The notes beneath the pieces are model-generated. The model made no database searches, had not been told where the DNA came from, and was given only the letters and a program-made list of their open reading frames with translations. Shown here piece by piece: positions 51,529-62,000 of a stretch of 64,000 nt of DNA; within the stretch, counting starts at the first letter, position 1; the number at the start of each line of letters is the position of its first letter. The stretch is taken from contig CABFPE010000030.1 of NCBI GenBank assembly GCA_900660155.1, positions 909,379 to 973,378 on the forward strand, read 5' to 3'. The DNA is from Hofstenia miamia (Eukaryota; Xenacoelomorpha; Acoela; Hofsteniidae). The translations under genes were made by a program, and so were the position numbers.

Positions 51529-51604
51529 AAGGTGTGTTCACACTATCGACTTTTATCACCGATTTCTTGACAGATGATAAAAGCCGATAGTGGGAACACA
51601 CCTT
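51529..51604. mobile_element. Foldback hairpin, possible minimal MITE
   Basis: Two 29-bp arms (51529-51557 and 51576-51604) are reverse complements with two mismatches, around an 18-base loop; the outer end reads AAGGTGTGTTCACACTATCG. The left arm is preceded by TTAA overlap (CTTAAGG) and the right by TTTAGA. The small size and palindromic form suggest a minimal DNA-transposon derivative. A structured RNA element is an alternative. Confidence 0.6.
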
Positions 51605-51857
51605 TAGACCGATCGCAAGTTCAAAACACTTAAAAAATGTGGACTAAGTTATGATGTAAAAATTTTAAAGAATAGTGATGAAATATATATTAAAATCATT
51701 TAAAGCATTCTAATTACCAATGCTTTCACCGCGAGCAGTTGGTCCTTGCGACCACGCTTAACGCTACTTCGCTCATTGCGAAGAGGAGTTAAGCAAAACT
51801 AAATTATTAGCTCCTCTCAAGAACCTCGGCAGAGATGAACTAATTATCCTGTTCAAC

Positions 51858-52649
51858 ATGCTAGCAGCCATCAAAGAAACTCCTTCTGAATCCACCAACA
51901 AAACTACTCAAGTAACTCCAGAAATTAATCATGCGCCGTCTCAAACACAAAAGAAGATACAACGCCCAAAACACTTGAGAGCAGAAGCTGAATTTCTTGC
52001 CATCGGATCATCAATGTATCGTCATCTGAAAGCTCCGGGATTACTAAGAACTTCTACATGTGTTCACTCGTATCCGGGAGCCACCATTGAAAACATAGCT
52101 GATTTAATTCCGCTTTATCCCGAATCGAATAATTTAAAGAGAATTCTCATTACAATAGGAAGAAACNNNNNNNNNNNNNNNNNNNNNNNNNNNNNNNNNN
52201 NNNNNNNNNNNNNNNNNNNNNNNNNNNNNNNNNNNNNNNNNNNNNNNNNNNNNNNNNNNNNNNNNNNNNNNNNNNNNNNNNNNNNNNNNNNNNNNNNNNN
52301 NNNNNNNNNNNNNNNNNNNNNNNNNNNNNNNNNNNNNNNNNNNNNNNNNNNNNNNNNNNNNNNNNNNNNNNNNNNNNNNNNNNNNNNNNNNNNNNNNNNN
52401 NNNNNNNNNNNNNNNNNNNNNNNNNNNNNNNNNNNNNNNNNNNNNNNNNNNNNNNNNNNNNNNNNNNTAAATTTACTTATTAAACAAAACGCCAAGCTGT
52501 TAAATTATACCGTTTTCGACAAATCTAACTGTTTTTATTTAGGATCTTCTGTTGATAGAAGTTTATTTACGAAAAATGGAATCCACTACACTAAACAAGG
52601 TTATGCAACGCTTGCACGGTACATCAAATTCTTTTTTAACACGCCGTGA
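51858..52649 (+). CDS. SGNH-hydrolase-like ORF interrupted by a gap
   Basis: The frame is open on both sides of 301 Ns. Before the gap it reads AEFLAIGSSMYRHLKAPGLL, then HSYPGATIENI and KRILITIGRN, resembling block I (GDS/GSS) and the approach to block III (GxND) of SGNH/GDSL hydrolases. After the gap it reads FTKNGIHYTKQGYATLARYI, resembling block V (DG.H....G...LA). SGNH domains of this short type are common in the first ORF of animal CR1-like LINEs and in other repeats. The N-terminal 40 residues are polar and low in complexity. Joining across the gap assumes its length is right. Whether this is a host gene or a repeat ORF is open. Confidence 0.5.
   Translation: MLAAIKETPSESTNKTTQVTPEINHAPSQTQKKIQRPKHLRAEAEFLAIGSSMYRHLKAPGLLRTSTCVHSYPGATIENIADLIPLYPESNNLKRILITIGRNXXXXXXXXXXXXXXXXXXXXXXXXXXXXXXXXXXXXXXXXXXXXXXXXXXXXXXXXXXXXXXXXXXXXXXXXXXXXXXXXXXXXXXXXXXXXXXXXXXXXXNLLIKQNAKLLNYTVFDKSNCFYLGSSVDRSLFTKNGIHYTKQGYATLARYIKFFFNTP
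52167..52467. other. Assembly gap, 301 Ns
   Basis: A run of N inside the SGNH-like ORF. The flanking frames are consistent only if the true gap length is a multiple that keeps the frame; 301 may be an estimate. Confidence 0.95.
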
Positions 52650-52876
52650 ACCGCGTATTTAATCACCGATTATGTGATGAAAAGACCTACACCACCAGCT
52701 TGAAATCTTTTATCTTACCGTTTCCGCCTCAACACCGGTTCTCAAACGCACGACCATCATTTTTACAAACGCCGCCCAACACCTTTGAACAATCCCTGCC
52801 AAAACATGCCTTACTTTCACCGTCAATAAACATGCGACGAAGTTATGCCAACACTCGCTCAACAGCACCGCCGTAA
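52646..52876 (+). CDS. Proline/serine-rich ORF after the SGNH-like ORF
   Basis: It starts at an ATG overlapping the stop of the SGNH-like ORF (52646 versus 52649) in another frame. It encodes a basic, proline- and serine-rich 76-residue peptide (SFILPFPPQHRFSN, FLQTPPNTFEQ, RSYANTRSTAPP). Composition matches the ORF before it rather than the AT-rich flank. It may be the continuation of the same polyprotein or the start of another ORF of the same repeat. No family recognised. Confidence 0.35.
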   Translation: MNRVFNHRLCDEKTYTTSLKSFILPFPPQHRFSNARPSFLQTPPNTFEQSLPKHALLSPSINMRRSYANTRSTAPP

Positions 52877-53262
52877 TCACCCGCCGAGATTCAGAGGATT
52901 AGAAACTTACTTAGGCTTTTCTAATGATGGTAAATTTTATTTTTATATTTTTGATTTTCATTGGGTTATGGCGAATTTTTCACCTAATTTATGCTATCGC
53001 TAATAACTCACTTTCTTCCATATATTTAATTCTAATTATTCAAAATTCAATGTTACCTGTGTTAGAGAAACCTTACCTATATATAAACATAATTTAAGAA
53101 ACAGCATGAATACATGCAAGATATTTAAAAAATGGATTTTCATTAAAACAACAAAACATTCTTTATTTTACTTTCTAGTGCTAACAATAATGTTACTTAT
53201 ATCCGGCATATTTATTAATATTTATTAATTAATGGCTAACAACATACCTTACAAATAGATAT

Positions 53263-53828
53263 CAGTAGGGGTCCCAAAAATATGACCTAATAAATGCAAA
53301 ATATGACCAAATTTTAATGACCGTATTTTTCAAATTATAACCTAAAAATATGACCTAAATTTTGCCAATTTCGTCACATTAACTAGCAAACAAAGGTAGA
53401 GTTTTTTTAAAATCTATTAAATGATAAAACTAAACAACAAAAAATCAATATAGTTCCAAAAAAATAAAACAAGTAGCAAAAAAATAAGTTTTAGTTAGAT
53501 TGGTTTAGATTATGGTATCAAGATATGTACTTCCATACGTTTTCAGATTTAAAGTTTGTCGTGCGATAAAATAGTTTCGCTCCACAGCAGCTGAAGTTGC
53601 TTGAGATTTAACCAGTTCTTCGTATAAGGAAGGTGCAACATTAGTTCGCTTGAGCTGCACAATTTCAGTAAAATCGTTATTTAATAGTCTTTTAGTTTGC
53701 ATTTATCTTCTTCAAAATTTAATTGCATGATCGTGTCATAAGGCATTTGGATAGTAAAGTAGACACCTATATTCTCAATAACATCAATAAGGTTACCGTA
53801 TTTTGTTATCTCTACCAAGTTGCTCATG
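53263..53828 (-). pseudogene. hAT transposon, 3' end with transposase C-terminus
   Basis: The minus-strand frame 53702-53505 ends in SQATSAAVERNYFIARQTLN, the C-terminal dimerisation motif of hAT transposases (family: ..S...ER.FS....L...R..L). Upstream, after one frame change near 53,700, LVEITKYGNLIDVIENIGV and FTIQMPYDTI continue to about 53828. The 3' terminus at 53263 reads CAGTAGGGGTCCCAAAAATA and is followed by three TATGACC words plus degenerate copies within 100 bp, typical of hAT subterminal repeats. The 5' part is missing; the older LINE's 3' end abuts at 53829. Confidence 0.7.
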
Positions 53829-54292
53829 AGACCATAAGATAAGATTAGAGATTCTTTATTCAGCTAAATGTTATCTGAATAGCATCATTAGATTCACAAA
53901 AACATATACAATTCACATAAATCACAAAAGAAATCTTCCAACCTATGGATAAATTACTGTGGTAAAATATTATTAACGAGTTATAGTATAGTCATTGTTA
54001 TAAAATTTGTAACAATCATTATTTACCAGAAATATATTTCTGCTTAAGGAAGATTTTTAAGTGCTTTTTTAAAAATTTCATTTTTTCAAAATTTTTAATT
54101 TTTTAGGTAGCGAATTCCAGGTTCGAATGGCGACATTAATGAAGGATTTCTTTAAAACTTTTTCTTATACTTAACACATGTAAAAAGTTTGGATCTTGAA
54201 TTATGTCCATGAGTAAATCCCGGGATTTTAATCGTATTATAAGGTGGTAGGTTTCTGATTAGCTTGAAGAATGTCAGAAGGGTATTCCATAT

Positions 54293-55842
54293 AAGAAATC
54301 ACTGCAGATATAATTGCCACTCCCTTAAATTTTATTTTTAATGAATGCATAAAAAATAATTATTTTCCGGATTATTTAAAAATTGCCCATGTTACTCCCA
54401 TTTTTTAAAAAAATGATCCATCAGTTGCCCAAAATTATCGGCCAATTTCTATCACATCTCCATTAAGCAAAGTATTCGAAAGATTATTGCACGATCAAAT
54501 AACTGAATACCTAAATAAGTACAACCTACTGTCAAATACTCAATGTGGTTTTCGAAAAATTTCTCAACCCTGATGCCCTTTTAAGAGCCACAGAAAACTG
54601 GAGATCGTCACTGGACGCAAATAAGTTTGTAGCTATTGCTTGCCTAGAACTTTCTAAAGCTTTTGATTCAATTAATCATAGCATACTAATAAAAAAATTA
54701 TCCTATATGGGGTTTTCTAATAAAAGCAGAAATTTGATAACTAGTTATTTGAAGGATAGGTTTCAGAGAGTAGAGATAAGCGATGTTTTTTCAAATTGGC
54801 TGCCTGTTAACAATGGTGTTCCTCAAGGAACAATTCTAGGTCCCCTTCTTTTCAGTATATATGTAAATGACATGCACACGACAACTGATTGTAACTTAAT
54901 TCAATTCGCCTATGATACCTGCATATCCAATGATAATAAATCCATGCATATGGCAATTGAATCTATAGCATCAAATTGTGCTAATATTTCAGAATGCATA
55001 GGTTGATCATAAATGAAGGTAAAACTGAATTTTGTATTTTGCAGCCCGCTAAATATAACTACGCCGTTACAGATTTAACTCTTAATCTTAATGATGCTAA
55101 GGTTCCGACGGTTAATAATTTTAAGTACTTAGGAGTACTTTTTGACTCGAAATTAAATTTTGAATCTCACATTAATGCTACAGTTCGAAAGTTTGCTATC
55201 GGTATAAGAAATATGTCAATGATATAAAGGCAATTAATTAATGTGCGATAATTCATTTTTTCATGCATTTATAATGAGTCACCTAAATTACGCAAATATA
55301 TTACTTACTGACATAAAAGATTGTTTTTTTAGGAAACTTCAAAATATTCATCTAGAACTAAGGACTATATTTGTTGACTTTTTTAAACTCAAAGAACTTA
55401 CCATCTTTTAATGATTTCTATGCCTGGTTTTATTCATAAGCAGAACTCCAGATCAAAACATTTTACATGTATTAGATATAGAAAAAAAATTATGAAAGAA
55501 TCATTCAATAATACCGCTATCCGAACTTGGAATTCATTGCCTAAAGAAGTAAAAATCATTGAAAAATTAAGCGTTTTTAAAACGCAAATTAAAATTTACC
55601 TTGAACAACAGTATATCTCAGGTAAATCATGGCTAGGGTATAAATTTTACAATTATGATTACTCAACAACCCGTACTTGAAATCTCTCATTAGTAATTTT
55701 TCCCTAGCCTGGTAGATTTATTGTATAGTTATTGTTATTTTGTATGTATTACGTATGATTGTATATTTTTCGACGCTATTCAGATAAATTACCAGTTATT
55801 ATTTGTCAATATTTATCTGAATAAAGAATATCTTATCTTATC
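54293..55842 (+). pseudogene. Younger CR1/L2-like LINE, 5' truncated
   Basis: RT homology starts with NECIKNNYFPDYLKIAHVTP and NYRPISITSPLSKVFERLL (54340-54540), changes frame, then runs through LELSKAFDSINHSILIKKL and NNGVPQGTILGPLLFSIYVN. The catalytic block reads IQFAYDT where the family has ..YADDT, so a metal-binding aspartate is lost. FKYLGVLFDSKLNFESHI and IRTWNSLPKEVKIIEKLS follow, and the 3' end is AATAAAGAATATCTTATCTT. Three ORF pieces (54545-55006, 54994-55227, 55411-55680) are separated by frame changes. It belongs to the same family as the minus-strand LINE it is inserted in. Confidence 0.85.
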
Positions 55843-56964
55843 TAGTTGTTTTGGGAAAAGAGTAGATCGAGAAATGTACTGCTTGGTTTTCGAGGAGTGT
55901 TTCGTAGTGATATTTATTGCCAATCTTAATTGAATATCAAGCTTTTTATAAAGCGCTTCGCTTAGGTCAGTAAATAAAATATTTGCGTAATTAAAGTGAC
56001 TCATGAGGAAATGGAAGTATTGAATTTTTGCACAAGTGGTAATTGCCTAACTACTAGTATCATACTTTTTATACCTATAGCTAATTTTCTAACTATTAAA
56101 TTAATGTGAGAGTTGAATTTTAACTTTGAGTCAATAGTTACTCCTAGGTACTTGAAAGTGCCTACAATAGGAACATTAATACTATTCACATTTAAGGTCA
56201 CTGCAGAAACATCGTAATTGCTTTTGTTCGTCAACTTGTGCATACAAAAGTATTTTGACAATTTGTTACAATTCAATTCTATAGATTCCGCTGCTAGGTG
56301 CATTGATGAATTATCACTGGAAATACATATTGGATTAAGTTGCAATTAGTTATAGAATGCATGTCATTTACATAAATACTAAAAAGAAGAGGACCTAGAA
56401 TCGTACCTTGATGCACCCCATTGTAAACCGGTAACCATTCTGAAAAAATATAATTTAATTTAACTCTGTAATCTTTGATTGAGGTACCTCGTTGTCAATT
56501 GCTTACTATTACTAGAAAATCCTAAGTAAGATAGTTTTTCAATTAGAATTTTATGATTAATCGAATCAAAGGCTTTTGAAAGATCAAAGCAAGCTATAGT
56601 TACAAATTTATTAGAATCAAGTGATGCTCTCCAAGTTTCAGTAGCATTTAATAGTGCATCAGTTGTTGAGAAAATTTTGCGAAATCCAAATTGCGTGTTT
56701 GATAATAAATTATACTTATTCAAATGTTCAGTTATTTGATTATGTAATAATCTTCGAATATTTTGCTTATTGGAGAATTGAGATTGGCCGATAATTAGTG
56801 GCAATTGATGGATCGCTTTTCTTAAAAATAGGAGTAATTAAATTTTATGCATTCTTAAGAGCCCATGAGGGAATGCTTGATTTGTTGGCTTATAAATTGA
56901 GAAGCGGAAAGAAAATTCGGCTGTAAAAATTTTGCGAGAAACGTTTTCGTACTTAACGAGGTGG

Positions 56965-57335
56965 CAATGGGGGACTTTCATTAAAATTTAAATATTTTAT
57001 TTTTAGTTAAAAATGTTAAATTTAGTTTAAATTCTTAAAAAATAAAGCAACCATTAAAAAATATTTGCAGAATTCACTGTCTCTTTCGTGTTCATGTCAT
57101 GTCAATACCTTTTGATTTTAATTCATCTTACAAAGTAATAGTTTTATGATTCAAAAGGTAATGACATCATCTGAACAGAAAAAGGACAGTGAATTTCTGC
57201 AAAATTTAGCAAGTATTTTTTGTTGGGTTGGTATTTTTAAGTATTTTTTGTTGGCTTTTTATTTTTAAGGAATTTAAGTTAAACATTTTTGGCTAAAAAT
57301 ATTCAAATTTAAATTTTAGTGAGAATCCCCCATTG
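56965..57335. mobile_element. 371-bp foldback MITE inside the older LINE
   Basis: The ends are CAATGGGGGACTTTCATTAA at 56965 and, read inward from 57335, CAATGGGGGATTCTCACTAA. The inverted similarity continues almost to the centre (CTGTC..TTTC.TGTTCA.ATGTCA, ACCTTTTGA..), so the element is one long imperfect hairpin. No coding capacity. Target duplication is unclear, so the superfamily is not assigned. It interrupts LINE coding sequence and so is younger than that LINE. Confidence 0.78.
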
Positions 57336-57774
57336 TATTTTTCTAGATTAACCTGTCATACTTAAACTTTAAATGTTTCTAAATTGTCAGAAAGATTGTT
57401 TCCTTGCTGATCTTTTATCACATCAATTGAGTTTGATCGGTTAAATTTGTGATTTCTCGTATTAGCTTCCACTTTGATCGTTCACTTGGACAGCGCGCAT
57501 ATTCATTCTTAATGAATCCGTTGAATGCCTTCCGAGATTCAATATTTGATGCATTTCTAGCCTTTCTATGTATGGCAAAATTTTTGCTAGTTTGAGAAAT
57601 CATAAAATGTTTATACGTTTTGTTCTTTTCGCGAATCAATCATTTGCAAGGCTTATTCGAGAAAGTGTTGCTTGCTTTGGAGTTTGTATTAGATTTAACC
57701 ATTATTTTCTTTTCAGGGCAAAATCTGTTAAAATAAAATTAATACTAATTTATTTTTAAACCTTTGTACAATAC

Positions 57775-58065
57775 AAAAAGTATAAAAATACTTAAGGCTT
57801 AAAGTAAATTGTTTATAATTTTACTAATTTGCAGTTTGATATTACATAATTACTTACTTTATTTTTTGAATAATTCTAATTTAATATTTTTCATTAAATC
57901 TTTAAAATTAGTTAATTTCAAGAGATAATTTGTTCCATAGTTTTATACAGTAATTGATGAAACAGTTCGATTCTTTTTCTAAATTTAAATTTTAAATAGC
58001 ACTTAGTTTTAATATGGAGTTTTGATGACTCCAATCAAGGTCTTTAACGTCAACAAGAATTAATC
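57775..58065 (-). pseudogene. LINE C-terminal remnant
   Basis: On the minus strand, frames read NCFINYCIKLWNKLSLEIN, then NFKDLMKNIKLELFKK. This resembles the C-terminal signature of CR1/L2-type LINE proteins (..VV..WN.LP..I.....S...FK..L...L). It lies upstream of, and is separate from, the older LINE, so it comes from a different insertion. Short and diverged. Confidence 0.4.
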
Positions 58066-58080
58066 GAAAGTAAATAAGTT

Positions 58081-58857
58081 TTGTCTTTCTCCAAGGCTGA
58101 AGATTAATGTAAATAAAACTGAATATATTTTTGTACATAAGAAGAAAGCTAATTCACTTCTATCAAATTCTGTTAAACTATAGAACTCAAATGCTCAAAT
58201 TGAATTGGCAGTTATTTTTTACTCATCGTTCTCTACAACCATACGTAGAAAAGTGTCCACAGCGTCTACGATTATTAAAACTTATCTGCCAGTTTATAAA
58301 ACGTAAAACGGTAATTTTATTAGTTCGAAATTTAATTCTCTCCAAGCTTGATTACTGTAATTCATATTATTAGGATGCCTAGTTATTGCATTAAAAATTA
58401 GACAAACCAGAATCATGCCGCATTCATATTTTTCAAAATGCAATGATATTTTCATTCAACAGTATTTCTGCACGACTTACATTGGCTTCTATTTGTAAAA
58501 AGAATTGAATTCAAAATCCTGATTATCATGTATAAAATTAAAAATTATATTCAAGTACTGAACTATTTATCCGATAGCACAGTGCCATGTCAGTTTACGA
58601 ATCACGCGGTTGACACATGCATCACGCTTTAGACAGCCTCTTCACTCAACAAATTACTCTAGGAGTTTTTCATATACAGGACCATGTTTCTGGAATTCAT
58701 TTTCATCAGAATTAAGGGCATCATCAAGTCTAATTAGCTTCAAAAAAAATTGAAGACGAATTTTTTTAAATCTTATTTTCACTTTAGTGCATAGTTTTGT
58801 TCTGCATCACTTTTGAGTAGCAATATTTGCTGTAACATTTAATAATAATAATAATAT
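58081..58857 (+). pseudogene. Second LINE family, C-terminal half, heavily decayed
   Basis: Across frames, the sequence shows LKINVNKTEYIFVHKKK (family: N..KTE.M), then VRNLILSKLDYCNSYY (VLSRLDYCNSLL). It goes on to LASICKKNRIEFKILIIMYK-like (LHWLPV..RI.FKI...YK) and GPCFWNSFSSELRASSSLIS (LWNSLP..IR...S). These are the post-RT blocks of CR1/L2/Rex1-type LINEs. It ends in an AAT repeat (58843-58857), a common LINE tail. The blocks differ from those of the two LINEs at 53.8-57.7 kb, so this is another family. Confidence 0.65.
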
Positions 58858-59039
58858 AAGAGGATTATTTGTGTTGGGAAAAGCATGGATCTAGTCAAAG
58901 TGCATAGTTCTAAAATCATACCTTGAAACAACAAGATATCAAATTTTCTATAACAAATATATTTTAGATAACTAAACATCTTTACATAATATGTGTTAGC
59001 ATGTTGAAATTCCATATCGACATTAATATTGAATCGAAC

Positions 59040-59042
<3 letters not shown>

Positions 59043-59074
<32 letters not shown>
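59043..59074. repeat. AT dinucleotide microsatellite
   Basis: An uninterrupted run of about 16 AT units, only about 20 bases downstream of the NOP14 stop codon and so probably in its 3' UTR or just beyond. Confidence 0.9.
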
Positions 59075-59077
<3 letters not shown>

Positions 59078-59095
59078 GAGAACACAAATAAAAAT

Positions 59096-62000
59096 TTATT
59101 TAAGTCTAAATTTTCGTTTTTTGATTTTCTTGATTTCACCTGCCTGTTCTGCCAAACTGCTGTACAATTCTTTAACTTTTTGTTTTCGAATATTGTCCCT
59201 AAAAAGAAGAATCAAGTACGCCATCGAAAATTCGAGTCGAAGTATTGAAATTTAAATTCTAAGGATCAAATTTATAAATGTAATAATGAAATAAATTTTC
59301 AAATAAGCAACATCACGTAGAATACGACAATACATTTATCTCGAAAAATATTACAAGCTGATTTCCTGACGATAAAATTTGACAGATAAAAAGAATTGAA
59401 AGCAACATATCTGCGAATTATGTTCAACTCTTGATTAATTGACCACTTTCAGCAGAAATATTTCCATGCGATTATTTAAAATTAAAATAACAATTTGCAA
59501 CAATGCAGAAAAAAACAAATTAATGTAATAAATCATTTAATAAAATACAATACCTTTTAGAGAAAAGAGTGCTAAGACAAGTTGATGGCTATTTTGTGGC
59601 TGATACAAGAAGAGATTTGAATAAATAAACATTAATACCGAATAAAATGTCATAATGACGTCATCATGATTCATAGAAAAGGTAGTAATTTAGGGTGTTA
59701 TTGGTGATACCTATATTAACAGCCAATTTTGTATTGAAAGCGCAATTTTGCAAATTAAATACGCTAGTGTGTATCTTAGGTATTTGTTAAAACAGCACTA
59801 ATACATCATTTTAAAAGTGGCATTAAAATTTTGAAGGGGGAATTTGCAAAAAAGTGATGTACAAATATAATTAAATTTTGCAATATTATGCACTGTAAAT
59901 TGGTAGTTCACAAAGCAAAATTCTATGTAATTTATAATTAGCACTGTTCAAAATAAATTGTTGTAACTGACAAGAGCATTAAAAATTTTTATTCTAAAAA
60001 AAGATTAAAATATTTTCAGAAGCATCAAAGCTTTGCAAAACAATTTCAAAATATATTTATTTAAAAAATTGAGTGTACATACTTTTTAATTTCCTCTTTC
60101 AGTTTGACGCTTTGTAGGAACTGTGAGTCTTTCTTGATTTCTTTGATGGCCCCTCTCATTTCAGAATGAAGTTTCCTTTTAAGTTGTCTGGATGGACCAA
60201 TGGGACGCACTTTGGAGTCACTCACACTAAATTCACTGTAATGATGAAGGTAAACTACTTACGTTTACATTTCTTCAAAACGAGGTTCAAACATTTTCAG
60301 TGGAGCGGGTCTGGAAATGGTTTTCATTAAAGGCAAGGACTTCGTCCTCTGCAAATAGAATGACATTTTCAAAGTTCGAATGGAATCCTAAATATTGAAC
60401 TTATTCACATAAAAATATACAAAGATACAATTTCGAAATGTTCGAAACGTTTAAGATTACTTAATACTAGAAATATACAACTGAAATATACACTGGAAAA
60501 ATTTAAGACTAATTGACAAAAAGATTTTTTTTGAAATGTCGGCTGATTTAAACACTAGCTCAATTGAATGGATAAATGAAAAATCGATCTTGGTAATGTA
60601 GCAAAATCCCATCAATAAATGAAAAAAGTAAATTAATTATTAATCCATTCGTGACCAACATTCGAACTTTCGAACAAGTTTTTTGCGTATTTCAAAAGTA
60701 CTATAAATCTCTTTCAAGATTGAACTTCAAAGATGGATTGTTTTAAGAATGCACTCCTCTGGCGGTTTTGGCGTCAATTTAAAAATCATATGTTTGGATA
60801 TTTTCGGTAGGTTACTGCATCTCTTATTTTGATTTCTTGTGCATAGTACTGTTTGTTGATATCAATTTTACCTTTTAGGGCTCATGAAGTAGCTGGAACA
60901 TAATTTTAGAATGTTCGGATATATTGATGCTCTAATTTTTGAATGTTGGTTACACGTCGCTACAAAAATAGTACAATTTGTGACCAATGTGTGGAAGACT
61001 TATTCCTCTCTCATTTTATCTTTCAAGCGTTATAGACAGTATCCACATTATTCAAAATTACTTATTGGTGAAGTTGATTGATAAATTTAGTTATTTTACA
61101 CTCTTAATCTGAATTTGTAGAAACATTACAAATATTTTTTTCAGATAACGAATATGAAAAACTACTTCAATGTTCAAGAAGCTGTGCGACTGATTGAAAG
61201 CTTCGTTTTAGATGGTAATTTAACTGATTAGGAGACAGATGATGAAACTTTGGATATTCCTGATAATCCAATTTCGGATGCTGCAGTTTCGTGGAAATTC
61301 ACTCGAGATTTTGAAAACACACCTGATTCTTTTGAAACCCCCCCCCCAAAGATTAGTAAAAATAAAAACGTTTCAACATGGACGAAAAACAGAAGCTGAC
61401 CAGATGCTTGAATGACAAATCATCGCACACACTATACTTTTACCGCTTCTTTTCATAACGACATTGTGCAGAAAACTAGCTGATGAAGGTATGCGATGTA
61501 CGGGGATCATCCAAATGAATGGGATTGAAAATTTCCCTCTCATCCAATCAAACGAATTCAAGAAACAAACTCGAGGAAGCTACGAAGTCACTGTTTGTCA
61601 GTGGGTTGACTCAAGACCAGTGGCAATCGCAAAGAATCATGATCAGATTGTTCGACCATTTTCCGCTAGAAGTTGGAGTTCGAAGCAGAAGAAAGTCACC
61701 CAAATTTCCATGCTTCAAGTGTTTGGAAATTTCAATGATGACATAGGCGACGACTTCAAGCAAGCAAACGGTGGTGGTGGTGTCTTCTGTCAACACGTCG
61801 AATCAAAGCGCATTCACAGGAGTTGTCATAGAAAGCAAACCCACTTGGTCTTCAGGTGGGATATTGTGCGAACTCTCCTTGGCAATGCTCCTGCTGTTCT
61901 AAACCACGCGGTCCATCGAGCATACCCACTGATGTAGCTTGCAAAATTGATATCCAACATCTTCCAAGGTCTGCCGGGCGCGAAGGACGCTGTAAGCAGT

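Larger units (their letters stand above)
53829..57720 (-). pseudogene. Older CR1/L2-like LINE, split by a younger copy
   Basis: Read on the minus strand from 57720, the parts follow in order. First comes the linker between endonuclease and reverse transcriptase (LIREKNKTYKHFM, 57640-57418). RT blocks follow at 56804-56460: LLSNTQFGFRKI and TIACFDLSKAFDSIN. Then come a thumb region at 56345-56001 (VGTFKYLGVTIDSKLKFNSH) and SHFNYANILFTDL at 56004-55850. Here a plus-strand LINE (54293-55842) interrupts. The protein then continues at 54292-54100 (KIPGFTHGHNSRSKLFTC, AIRTWNSLP), and a 3' UTR ends near 53829 with AATCTTATCTTAT. Several stops and frame changes and a 371-bp foldback insert at 56965 show it is dead. 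Confidence 0.82.
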
